Positions 8,236-15,073 of a stretch of DNA of 52,766 nt are shown piece after piece. Numbering within the stretch: position 1 is the stretch's first letter; every line of letters begins with the position of its first letter. The stretch is taken from the NCBI RefSeq assembly GCF_000282215.1, contig NZ_AKJS01000102.1, positions 1 through 52,766 of the forward strand, given 5' to 3'. This stretch comes from Pseudomonas sp. GM21. GTDB lineage: Bacteria > Pseudomonadota > Gammaproteobacteria > Pseudomonadales > Pseudomonadaceae. The notes under the pieces were generated by a model that searched no databases, was not told the origin of the DNA, and saw only the letters and a list, made by a program, of their open reading frames with translations. The position numbers and the translations under genes are program-made.

Positions 8236-8712
8236 ATGGATTCTCTGCTGCTTAAACGAGCATTAGCCTTTCTGGTTTTAGTTTCGGCAATACTTGGAGC
8301 GCTATACATGGCTTCAGGTGTTCGTGTTAAGGCTTCATTGCATGGGGATGGGGGTGCTGGTGACTCATGTAGTCCGGGGTACCCTATCGCAATCAGCATT
8401 TCTAATTACACGTTGAGTCGAGTTGCCAGCGTTACTGTGACTTTGGAAGGTTGGCGTAATGGCAATAGCAACAATATCCTCTCTGGAAAAGACTTCTCGT
8501 TTCCATTTGTGCTAAGGGCGCTAGAAACTAAAGTGGGATGTTATTCCGATGAAGCGTTTTCTGTAGTTGAGTCAGCCTCAATCTCCACTCCTAATGCTGA
8601 AGGGTATGCGAGAATCTCAACGGCAGACTTAATATCCGAAGTCAAAAAAGTGTTGGCTTTGACTAAGGATGTAGAGTTGGTTGTGGTGAGGGTTGATGTT
8701 GTCAAGAAATAG
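8236..8712 (+). CDS. membrane-anchored protein of unknown function (element cargo)
   Basis: Not recognised. The 158-residue protein has one N-terminal hydrophobic segment (about residues 9-25, A-F-L-V-L-V-S-A-I-L), then a soluble part expected outside the cytoplasm with two Cys that could pair, and a Lys-rich end. The ATG at 8236 is chosen because GGAGGG lies just before it and the membrane segment starts there; an upstream in-frame extension from 8092 lacks such a site. It is the only plus-strand gene in the element and faces the others, like a cargo gene with its own promoter. Confidence 0.6.
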   Translation: MDSLLLKRALAFLVLVSAILGALYMASGVRVKASLHGDGGAGDSCSPGYPIAISISNYTLSRVASVTVTLEGWRNGNSNNILSGKDFSFPFVLRALETKVGCYSDEAFSVVESASISTPNAEGYARISTADLISEVKKVLALTKDVELVVVRVDVVKK

Positions 8713-9186
8713 AGATATAAAATCTGTTGACGGGCGTTAAGTGTTGTGTCATTTTTATGCGCTAATAAGGCAAACGGGCCTAGCAGACGCTGAACGGTAT
8801 GTCCCAGTGAGTGGGGCGGGGTAGGGTTGGTAATTCTGTGGCGGAACCTTAAGTGGTGTAGTTGCTGAATGAATTCTCTGCTTACAAAGCGACGATGGTT
8901 TGTAGAAGTCGCCCGCTATGCACCAGCGAAGAGGTGTAGGCATTACCCCGATGGCCTAGTTTGAGGGGCAGGTTACTGGTAGCTGAACTATCAGACACAG
9001 TAGGCGTAAGCCCCTGTGAAGAACGGCCAATGTGGCAACGCATTGAGCACCCCAAAGGGGCATCTAGGAATCTCCTAGAATCGAGCGTTACGCTCACCTT
9101 GCGCTAGCTATGTCTATTGTTCACCATTTTTAATGTGGTCAATGACACCAGAAGTCAATGCCTCCTACCTTTCTAAATAAATAATT
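8713..9186. other. non-coding stretch in the element with three tandem hairpins
   Basis: No convincing gene. At its right end are three consecutive perfect hairpins, each with a three-base loop: CCCC-AAA-GGGG (9050-9060), TCTAGGA-ATC-TCCTAGA (9063-9079) and GAGCG-TTA-CGCTC (9083-9095). Confidence 0.6.
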
Positions 9187-9531
9187 CTATTTTACAACGC
9201 TCATTCTGTGTATATCGCTATCCCATTCTTCAGCAATCTTAGCCTGGACAGCAATGTGATGTTCTACGTCTAACTTACGTGGCCTACCTACTGGTCTGGT
9301 TGCACCAGTTAGCTTCAGCATCTCCTTGACGGCTGACACGTTCCCATTGATTAACTCTTGTTTCAGTATCTCCACTGACTTATCGAACCAATAGAGTCGA
9401 TGTTCTTCTTTCCATCCTAGTGATTCAGCTTGTGAGTCTAGCGCTGTAAGACTGACTCCCAGTTTCTTTGCTAAATCAGCATGGGAAAAGGTTTCTATAT
9501 AATCTTTCTTTTGTTTACCTGTAATGTCCAT
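9187..9531 (-). CDS. small DNA-binding protein, possibly a terminase small subunit
   Basis: The 114-residue protein has an N-terminal helix-turn-helix-like segment (A-D-L-A-K-K-L-G-V-S-L-T-A-L, about residues 18-31), a helical middle (E-I-L-K-Q-E-L-I-N-G-N-V-S-A-V-K-E-M) and a basic G-R-P-R-K motif near residue 80. From memory, the order HTH, 'NGNVxAVKEMxKLTG', 'GRPxK' recalls small terminase subunits of T7-like and related phages; this was not checked. A weak AAGAGAA precedes the ATG, and a TATTAT box lies about 20 bases upstream. It is set between two hairpin arrays, which would fit a packaging or replication role. It could also be a plain regulator. Confidence 0.5.
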   Translation of the reverse strand: MDITGKQKKDYIETFSHADLAKKLGVSLTALDSQAESLGWKEEHRLYWFDKSVEILKQELINGNVSAVKEMLKLTGATRPVGRPRKLDVEHHIAVQAKIAEEWDSDIHRMSVVK

Positions 9532-9777
9532 TATGTTCTCTTGTATAATATAAGGGGAGTAAAAGGCTTTCAGCAGGAGTCACTGCGTGACAGCAGAAGC
9601 AAGAGCACGCCACGGAGTGGCATACGCAATAAAGAAAGATCAAGAACAAGTATACTGCTAGATAGTCCGCTTTTGATTCTCTCTTTAATGCGTGCTCTTT
9701 GCCGAAGGCGTCCCGCCCGTGGGGCGGATATACCTGATGAAAGTGTGTAAAACTCCTTAGAGTATCTTTAAGGTAAA
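9532..9777. repeat. hairpin array with a long imperfect inverted repeat
   Basis: A non-coding stretch with four perfect three-base-loop hairpins: GTCAC-TGC-GTGAC (9579-9591), GCCAC-GGA-GTGGC (9609-9621), GCC-GAA-GGC (9701-9709) and CCGCCC-GTG-GGGCGG (9713-9727). In addition, 9624-9646 pairs imperfectly with 9671-9693, so most of the region could fold into one long branched stem. It may be a structured RNA, a replication origin or a packaging site. Confidence 0.6.
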
Positions 9778-11232
9778 TTACACAGTTTGCTTCAACCAAA
9801 GGCTAACAGTTCTATTGCTTACTTCCATAAGGGTAGCAATTTTCCTTGCTGACAGCCCTTCGGCTGAAAGCTCCTTAGCAGTGGTTATTTTAGAATCAAG
9901 CTTATTGCTGTAAGCGGAGATAGGTGGTTCTCTGGTTAGGTCCTTCAGGATGTGGTTACATCCTTTGAGATCAAACGCTAAATGTCGACCGGCTTCCTCA
10001 GTAGGTACAAAGTGAACAGTAGGTCTAATATTCTTGAAAGTCCTAATGCTACTCCTTGTAGCTGCTTGAAATATAAGTTCTCTGTATCGCTCATTGCGCA
10101 ATGCTTGCTTGCCAGTGGTTAATGAGATGTTCATCTTGTCTAGCATTTCTGTATTGTTCTGGTCGTCAATAGGATTAGGATTTCCATGAATCATTGAGAG
10201 CGTATGATAGACATCTGAGTAGCCATTCAATCCTCTAGCGTCAAAAGGGATGCGTATGACGTTTGGGTATTCATCAAAGGGGAACTTACACCATTCGTGT
10301 ACCTGTACTAGGATTGATTCACCCTTTACGTATTCTAAGACGTCACGTAGTAGCGTATGCCCATAGACCTTATCATTCCACTCTTCAGATACGCTCCCAT
10401 CAGGAAGTGTAAGTAGCATGGTCTTACTTACTTTGCTTCCTGCAATCAATGGGTAGATGTAACTGGCAAATGTATAGCGTCGATACTCTGGTGTGAATTT
10501 AGACGCTTGCATTGCGTACCCTTGGGTAAGGGCGTGTTGATAGGCTAGGGTGCCTGTTACGTTAGCACCTAGGATGTGTGTCTCTAGGGCGTTCTCATAG
10601 AGACCACTCAAGTCGAAGTAGTCAATGACCCTGACTTGCCACTTCCATTTGTTTTCCTTTTTATTGAAGAAAGTTTTGATGAATACATCAGCCTTTCCTC
10701 TGATAAGAGCGCCTAGACAGGTCGTGATGGTAGCCATGCCCTTGTCTTCAATTACATCTGCGTATGTGCTCCTAGCCTCTCTCTTCATTTCAGGTTTGAT
10801 AGACGCTTTGGTCGAGTCACTATCAATATCAATGAATTTCTCAAGGAAGTTAGTATACGCATGGTCCCCAATGTCTCTGGTAAGATTGTTGGCGACCGAT
10901 GGCACTTCATCAATGACCACAATCCAGTCTTGTAGGTAGCAAGGCTCTAGATCAAGCAGGGTCTTATGAGTAATGATAAGGATCTTGGGTTCGTCTTCTA
11001 GCAAGGCACACTCTACGGTGTCTGTTACGTGCTTATGTGTGTCGCTATTGATGGCTAAGATGTGGTTGATGCCAATTGCCTGAATGCGCTTGAGCACATC
11101 CTTTGTAAGTACCTTGGTAGGTACAGCATACAGGTAGCGTTTATAAGGATCAGCGTCTAGCTGCTTAATGAATTGCTCAGTCTTTCCACTGCCTGGGGTG
11201 GCTTCAGCTATAAATATTGTCTTTGAGTTCAT
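9778..11232 (-). CDS. superfamily 2-like helicase with C-terminal helix-turn-helix
   Basis: A 484-residue NTPase. Walker A is A-T-P-G-S-G-K-T (residues 11-18), a Walker B-like V-V-I-D-E-V lies at about 105-110, and Q-A-A-T-R-S-S-I-R near residue 390 resembles helicase motif VI. The last 35 residues (A-R-K-I-A-T-L-M-E-V-S-N-R-T-V-S) form a helix-turn-helix. A helicase joined to a DNA-binding end suits origin recognition and unwinding, so this is probably the element's replication protein. Its start overlaps the upstream small gene by 4 bases (ATGA). It lacks an obvious primase domain. It is clearly AT-rich compared with the host. Confidence 0.7.
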   Translation of the reverse strand: MNSKTIFIAEATPGSGKTEQFIKQLDADPYKRYLYAVPTKVLTKDVLKRIQAIGINHILAINSDTHKHVTDTVECALLEDEPKILIITHKTLLDLEPCYLQDWIVVIDEVPSVANNLTRDIGDHAYTNFLEKFIDIDSDSTKASIKPEMKREARSTYADVIEDKGMATITTCLGALIRGKADVFIKTFFNKKENKWKWQVRVIDYFDLSGLYENALETHILGANVTGTLAYQHALTQGYAMQASKFTPEYRRYTFASYIYPLIAGSKVSKTMLLTLPDGSVSEEWNDKVYGHTLLRDVLEYVKGESILVQVHEWCKFPFDEYPNVIRIPFDARGLNGYSDVYHTLSMIHGNPNPIDDQNNTEMLDKMNISLTTGKQALRNERYRELIFQAATRSSIRTFKNIRPTVHFVPTEEAGRHLAFDLKGCNHILKDLTREPPISAYSNKLDSKITTAKELSAEGLSARKIATLMEVSNRTVSLWLKQTV

Positions 11233-11471
11233 AGTGCTCCAATGTATTTGCTTGATCGCTCAATCTCTACTAGCTCTAGGTGTGAGATGTACTCGGCAGC
11301 TTGAAGGGAAAGCTTATGTTGTAGTGATAAGGCATAGATAGACTGGCTATCTCCCTTCGCTGCTAGGAGTTGCTTTGCTACTCCCCGCTTGATAGCTATA
11401 GGTTCAATGATTCGTGTAGTGGGGATGATGTTGGGCACTAGAATAAAGTCTTCGTCTGAAGTCATATTCAT
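11229..11471 (-). CDS. small protein of unknown function
   Basis: Not recognised. It has 80 residues and no membrane segment. The C-terminal half is predicted helical (A-L-S-L-Q-H-K-L-S-L-Q-A-A-E-Y). AAAGGA lies before the ATG, with 6 bases between the 36-residue peptide's stop and this start. The 4-base overlap with the helicase gene suggests coupled translation and a role with the helicase. Confidence 0.6.
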   Translation of the reverse strand: MNMTSDEDFILVPNIIPTTRIIEPIAIKRGVAKQLLAAKGDSQSIYALSLQHKLSLQAAEYISHLELVEIERSSKYIGAL

Positions 11472-11477
11472 TCCTTT

Positions 11478-11588
11478 TCAAATGGTGTAGGTAGTAACGC
11501 TAAGGACTAGTCTTGAGAGTGTCAGTAGGGTGAGGCATAGTGCGTATATGATGAATGCTGTAGTCAGCCAGCTAATCAGTAGCTTCAC
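11478..11588 (-). CDS. 36-residue membrane peptide (GTG start)
   Basis: A short gene starting with GTG that overlaps the stop of the preceding gene by GTGA. The product starts M-K-L-L-I-S-W-L and is almost entirely hydrophobic (F-I-I-Y-A-L-C-L-T-L-L-T-L), enough for one membrane span. The frame fills the gap between its neighbours exactly, leaving 6 bases before the next start, which supports it being real. No function can be assigned; small satellite and phage membrane peptides include holin-like and exclusion proteins. Confidence 0.5.
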   Translation of the reverse strand: MKLLISWLTTAFIIYALCLTLLTLSRLVLSVTTYTI

Positions 11589-11869
11589 TTTCCAGATTTA
11601 GGAAGCTTCTTCATTCTTTCTATGTCGTCAATTATCTTGTGTAGCGAAAAGGTAGAAGTGAACGATCCATCAAGTCCGCTTAGGGGCGGGAGGTCAACGC
11701 ATTGATAATGGCCCCTTTGATGCATACGATAGTTAATCCCTTTGTAGGTCTTTATGTCTCCTACTAATTCATTATTCTTGGCCTCAAAAAACAGTTCCAT
11801 GGCAGCTGCTTCAGCTTTACGCTTTTCAAGGTATTCACGCTCGCCATCAGAGATATAGTTTGAACTCAT
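11585..11869 (-). CDS. small protein of unknown function
   Basis: Not recognised. It has 94 residues: a charged, coiled N-terminal helix (E-R-E-Y-L-E-K-R-K-A-E-A-A-A), then a tyrosine-rich middle (I-K-T-Y-K-G-I-N-Y-R-M-H-Q) and a basic tail. Its start overlaps the stop of the upstream gene by 4 bases (ATGA), so it belongs to the element's replication operon. Confidence 0.6.
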   Translation of the reverse strand: MSSNYISDGEREYLEKRKAEAAAMELFFEAKNNELVGDIKTYKGINYRMHQRGHYQCVDLPPLSGLDGSFTSTFSLHKIIDDIERMKKLPKSGK

Positions 11870-12303
11870 TCTTCTACTCCAAATCGTTTGTAGATGTCTG
11901 CCTTGATAGCTCGCATCATGTCAGCTTGATTCTTGTCGGTAGCTTGTGTGCCACTGATGATGCTTTGCTTAATACCTTTGAAATTACCTTGCCCGTCATA
12001 AATAAGGTTGCTGGGTTTGTCGTTTGACTGGCTATAGAATGCTTGTTCAATAGCGGCCTGTGCGTTTAGGCTCTCACGCACAATTGGATCGTTCTTATAC
12101 AGGTTGGCTAAAGTCTGCTCCCTAGCCTGTTTCATCATTGCTAGCGCATCAGCAGTGTTATCAAGTCCACGCAAGCGCTTAGCGGGCTCAGTTGTCTCTG
12201 AATAGTTCCAGCCATTTTGTTTCGCAATCTGCATTACTTCTTCAATAGAGCGGCCGGTGGTTTGTGCAAGTTCGATAAGGTCATTGCGGTTTAGAGTTTT
12301 CAT
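11866..12303 (-). CDS. small protein of unknown function with an N-terminal helical motif
   Basis: Not recognised. It has 145 residues. The N-terminus (R-N-D-L-I-E-L-A-Q-T-T-G-R-S-I-E-E-V) could be a helix-turn-helix, followed by a long alanine- and glutamine-rich helical region and a lysine-rich C-terminus. It is the second gene of the element's minus-strand operon, 17 bases after the winged-helix gene. Phage-type codon use. Confidence 0.6.
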   Translation of the reverse strand: MKTLNRNDLIELAQTTGRSIEEVMQIAKQNGWNYSETTEPAKRLRGLDNTADALAMMKQAREQTLANLYKNDPIVRESLNAQAAIEQAFYSQSNDKPSNLIYDGQGNFKGIKQSIISGTQATDKNQADMMRAIKADIYKRFGVEE

Positions 12304-12320
12304 TTGTTTGTATCCTTGAT

Positions 12321-12590
12321 TTAAGGGTTGATTACACGATATTGGTACGGAGAGGAATGTTGAGTGCCTGACTTGCGACGCTCTACCATTGCTGTCTTAG
12401 TAAGGTGCTTTACAATGGATTCTACGGAGCGTCTCGGTAACCCCGTTGCCTTACAGAAGTCCATGCTTGAGATAGTGGACCATCCTTCTTGATTGGCTTG
12501 GTTCCTAACCATCAAATAGATGATCTTTCGAGAGAGCGTATTAAGTTGCTGATGTTGGAGTGCTACAATGTCTTCTAGTGTGATGCTCAT
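12321..12590 (-). CDS. winged-helix DNA-binding protein
   Basis: An 89-residue protein with a winged-helix pattern: S-S-M-D-F-C-K-A-T-G-L-P-R-R-S-V-E-S-I-V as helix-turn-helix, then a wing (E-R-R-K-S-G-T-Q-H-S-S-P-Y-Q-Y). It begins the element's operon and lies next to a repeat-bearing non-coding region, so it may regulate the operon or bind a replication origin there. Confidence 0.65.
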   Translation of the reverse strand: MSITLEDIVALQHQQLNTLSRKIIYLMVRNQANQEGWSTISSMDFCKATGLPRRSVESIVKHLTKTAMVERRKSGTQHSSPYQYRVINP

Positions 12591-13084
12591 TATTGTTACC
12601 TATAGTTATTGTTAGTAAGGTACAGCTGCCCCTATATCCCCCATGATAGATATAGTGTTCGATTTGTGGGCGAGTGGAAGCGTCCTGCATGTTTGTAGGG
12701 TGGGTTGATAGGGGAGGGGGTATTGAGGGCTGGAACGTAAATCCCGTAGTAGTACTTACTATATCGATTTTTTAGGAATACGGCCACAAGCCTAGGAGAA
12801 AGTAATCAATCGGTAGTGGAGGTAGGCGTTACCTTCATCAATTATTATTTGAAGTTTTCCTACGGGGTATTTGCATCATTACTATATATACTGGTTTTTC
12901 AGGAAAATACACGCAGGCCTAGATGAAAATATTTTCTAAGGTTAATTCTTGAAGCTGCTCATCTCATTACTTACTATCAATGCTGTCTGTAACGCTCTAC
13001 AGGCTCGTATAGGGAGGGGTAAGTTATTGGGTGTAAACTGGTGAGGGTTATTAATGGTCGCCTCACCAGCGATCTTACAGAGCC
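12591..13084. other. non-coding AT-rich region with imperfect direct repeats
   Basis: No gene. Two related segments, 12756-12801 and 12879-12928, share TTACTATAT, TTTTT(A/C)AGGAA, ATAC and GCCTAG in the same order. A third TTACTAT occurs at 12970. G-rich tracts occur at about 12711-12729 and 13010-13030. This may be the element's origin or its main promoter-operator; the sequence alone does not decide. Confidence 0.5.
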
Positions 13085-14041
13085 TCAGTCAATCAAGTGG
13101 AGTACATCCTTAGCATTCAGATGTGAGTATCTGGCTACAGACCTAGTATCCCTGTGCCCTGACACAATCATTATCTGGGCGTTGTTAAACCCTTTCTTGG
13201 CTACGTTAGTAATGCGTGTATGCCGTAGCTGGTGGAGCCTAACGCTAGAGTCTAGGCCTGCTTTATTCCTTGCGATCCTGACAGCCTGGGAGACGCTGTG
13301 AGGGATGACAGTGAATAGCCTTCCCTTGCTTGCTCTGTCTGCTAATGCCAGACGCTGAGCTTCTTTCAGTAGCTCAATGGCACGCAGGGTTAGGGGTACA
13401 GACCTAGTGCCGTTCTTCCCATCAATCACATCTGCAATGCGTTCTTCTAGGTGTAAGCAATTTACTGTCAGCTTGAGTATCTCTGAACGTCTCATAGCGG
13501 TTTCATATGCAAGCTCCACTATGAGCGCCATGGTGGGGGAGAGCTTATTGAGCAGCTGTCTTAGCTCGCCAGCACTGATTACCTTGTCGCTAGACTTGTC
13601 TGGTTTGGGTAGGGCTATGTCACTTACAGGATTGTGTATGTCGATGAGCAGGCCACGCTTAGCGAACCTGAAGAAACGAGACAGGAACGCTAGCTGTATA
13701 CGACAGGTAGCAGGCTTGACCGTTTGAAGACGCTTCAGCTTGAAGTCATTGACTAGCTGAGGGGTGATGTCATGGATTGACTGAGGGAAGGCAGCAAAGA
13801 GTTGGTCAACGATCTTGATGGCATGGTCATAGCTTCCCTTACCCTTGAGCAAGGTTTCACAGTAGGTCATGCCCAAGGTGTAAAGCGTATGGGTCTGATG
13901 CGTCTTGGTGACGGCTTCAAGCTGGTCAGCCCATGCTTGAGCGAGTGCTTGAGTAGGAAAGGTTTTGTATTGAGAGGGCTTTCCCTGAGGACGCACCTGA
14001 GCGTTCCAGTTCCCTGAGGGTAGTAAGCGTATGTTGGCCAT
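13085..14041 (-). CDS. int: tyrosine recombinase (integrase)
   Basis: Site-specific recombinase of 318 residues that inserts and excises the element at tRNA-Val. The N-terminus has the arm-binding-like start M-A-N-I-R-L-L-P-S-G-N-W-N-A-Q-V. The catalytic set is visible: Arg in A-M-R-R-S-E-I, H-Q-L-R-H-T-R, G-H-R-D-T-R and the nucleophile Tyr in A-R-Y-S-H-L. The ATG at 14041 is preferred. The frame is open upstream as far as 14152, but that part is translated tRNA and attachment-site sequence. No excisionase is evident, although the winged-helix protein could act as one. Confidence 0.92.
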   Translation of the reverse strand: MANIRLLPSGNWNAQVRPQGKPSQYKTFPTQALAQAWADQLEAVTKTHQTHTLYTLGMTYCETLLKGKGSYDHAIKIVDQLFAAFPQSIHDITPQLVNDFKLKRLQTVKPATCRIQLAFLSRFFRFAKRGLLIDIHNPVSDIALPKPDKSSDKVISAGELRQLLNKLSPTMALIVELAYETAMRRSEILKLTVNCLHLEERIADVIDGKNGTRSVPLTLRAIELLKEAQRLALADRASKGRLFTVIPHSVSQAVRIARNKAGLDSSVRLHQLRHTRITNVAKKGFNNAQIMIVSGHRDTRSVARYSHLNAKDVLHLID

Positions 14042-14116
14042 GTTTGGACACCTCACATTGTGAATGGGTGTCTTCGCTAAGCCTCTAGATCGCTGGCTTT
14101 CCCTTAGAACGGCTAG

Positions 14117-14224
14117 ACCTTGACATGGTGGGGGTCGTTGGTTCGAGTCCAATCGCGCCTACCAAACAAAATCCGCTCTGCTGGGCGGTCTAGAAGGGCT
14201 CACCGAAAGGTGGGCCCTTTTTTG
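14117..14224 (+). repeat. attR: right direct repeat of the element
   Basis: Identical to 7668-7775. It holds the tRNA-Val 3' part and terminator without the 5' half, so it is not a functional tRNA. Confidence 0.93.
14196..14223 (+). terminator. duplicated tRNA-Val terminator (inside attR)
   Basis: Same stem, GAAA loop and six T as at 7747-7774. Confidence 0.75.
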
Positions 14225-14487
14225 TTGTCTTGGATTTCTTCAGAACGTTCACAAAATATAGGCTTCGTTTTCACTGGGCAATGTGAACGCTCCTACAGAG
14301 TGCAAACGTGGCCTAAAACACCAAAATCCTACAGATATGAAAAGCCCGCTCAATGGCGGGCGCTTGTGTGTACAAAACTATCAGCTACGCCTTAGGTGTA
14401 ATTGATCGCATTTCTGATGGCCATAAAGCCGCAGCTAATCGCATACCGCTACGCTTACTGGTGCACTGTAATCAGAGAGGGGTGCGT

Positions 14488-14649
14488 ATGCGCATGGATG
14501 TACAAGCTGCTTGCGAACGCTTCGACATGACACTGGTCAGCTTGCTGGATATGAATGAGATTCTGCGGGAGGACTTGAGCCAGCATAGGTTGTGTACACC
14601 GCCAAACCTGTGGGAGCGGCGGTGCGACGATTCGACTTGCCCGCGATAG
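14488..14649 (+). CDS. short hypothetical protein, doubtful
   Basis: A 53-codon frame with a good AGAGAGGGG before its ATG. The first 35 residues look protein-like (D-V-Q-A-A-C-E-R-F-D-M-T-L-V-S-L-L), but the tail from about residue 43 is translated REP sequence. It may be the stump of a longer gene cut by a REP insertion. Not recognised. Confidence 0.25.
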   Translation: MRMDVQAACERFDMTLVSLLDMNEILREDLSQHRLCTPPNLWERRCDDSTCPR

Positions 14650-14710
14650 CGGTGGGTCAGTCGATGAAGATGCTGGGTGGACCGGCCCCTTCGCGGGCAA
14701 GCCTGAGCTG
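14608..14710. repeat. degenerate REP pair
   Basis: CTGTGGGAGCGGCGG at the left and a diverged CTTCGCGGGCAAGCC at the right, both related to the REP core. Confidence 0.55.
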
Positions 14711-14856
14711 GCCAAACAATTCCGTGCATCACAGTTCGTATTTCAATTCGGGATGTTTAAGCGTTTAGGTGGATGAGCAGAACCTTCCCACAATGTTTTC
14801 AGGTTGTCCGTCGGACGTTCGGTCTCTAGCCTGTGCTGGTCGCTGCCAATTCAGCG

Positions 14857-15066
14857 ATCGGGATTGGAACCCCGGAACCCCGAAAGCGCAAAAGTGGCTT
14901 TCATGACGTATGCTTGCGCGCCTTGATGGTGTGCATTCCGTTATGGCGGCTGTGCGCGGGAGACTTCGAGTCTGTCGGGTTTTTCGGTGGCCCGGGTTCC
15001 AACCTGCGTACAGCTGCCACCCATTTGCGTGGAACCGAATGGGCCAGCTCCACCGCCTCACCGGAA
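14857..15066 (+). promoter_or_regulatory. structured leader of the DUF6124 gene
   Basis: About 210 bases with several pairing blocks, for instance GGTTCC (14995-15000) with GGAACC (15031-15036). The stretch also carries a long open frame (from 14833) overlapping the gene out of frame. From memory, similar leaders stand before related genes in other pseudomonads; this was not checked. Confidence 0.4.
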
Positions 15067-15073
15067 ATACATC

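Larger units (their letters stand above)
7668..14224. mobile_element. integrated element in tRNA-Val (satellite-like, about 6.45 kb)
   Basis: The element lies between 108-base direct repeats made of the tRNA-Val 3' part and its terminator. An integrase gene starts 76 bases inside the right repeat and reads inward. Base composition and codon use are clearly more AT-rich than in the flanking genes. All genes except one (8236-8712) are on the minus strand: integrase, winged-helix protein, two small unknowns, a 36-residue membrane peptide, another small unknown, a helicase with a C-terminal HTH, and a possible small terminase. There is no capsid, tail, large terminase, relaxase or type IV secretion gene. 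A phage satellite or an integrative replicating element is the best fit; which one is inference. Confidence 0.85.
14225..15073. other. region between attR and the DUF6124 gene
   Basis: Mostly non-coding. 14247-14288 (GTTCAC, TTTCAC, GTGAAC) looks like a decayed version of the GTGCAC repeats inside attL. A hairpin GCCCGC-GCGGGC near 14343-14362 has a T run on the minus strand. A degenerate REP pair spans 14608-14710 and a structured leader precedes the DUF6124 gene. Confidence 0.45.

Noticed and set aside
9515..9799. 94-codon minus-strand frame over the hairpin array
   Set aside because: It spans the start of one gene and the end of another, and its sequence comes from hairpins; not protein-like.
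14042..14152. N-terminal extension of the integrase to 14152
   Set aside because: The extension translates the attachment repeat and the sequence next to it; the integrase fold begins at M-A-N-I-R at 14041.
14353..14649. 98-codon frame after attR taken as a full gene
   Set aside because: Its first 45 codons have no support and its end is translated REP sequence; only the part from 14488 has a ribosome binding site and is listed with low confidence.
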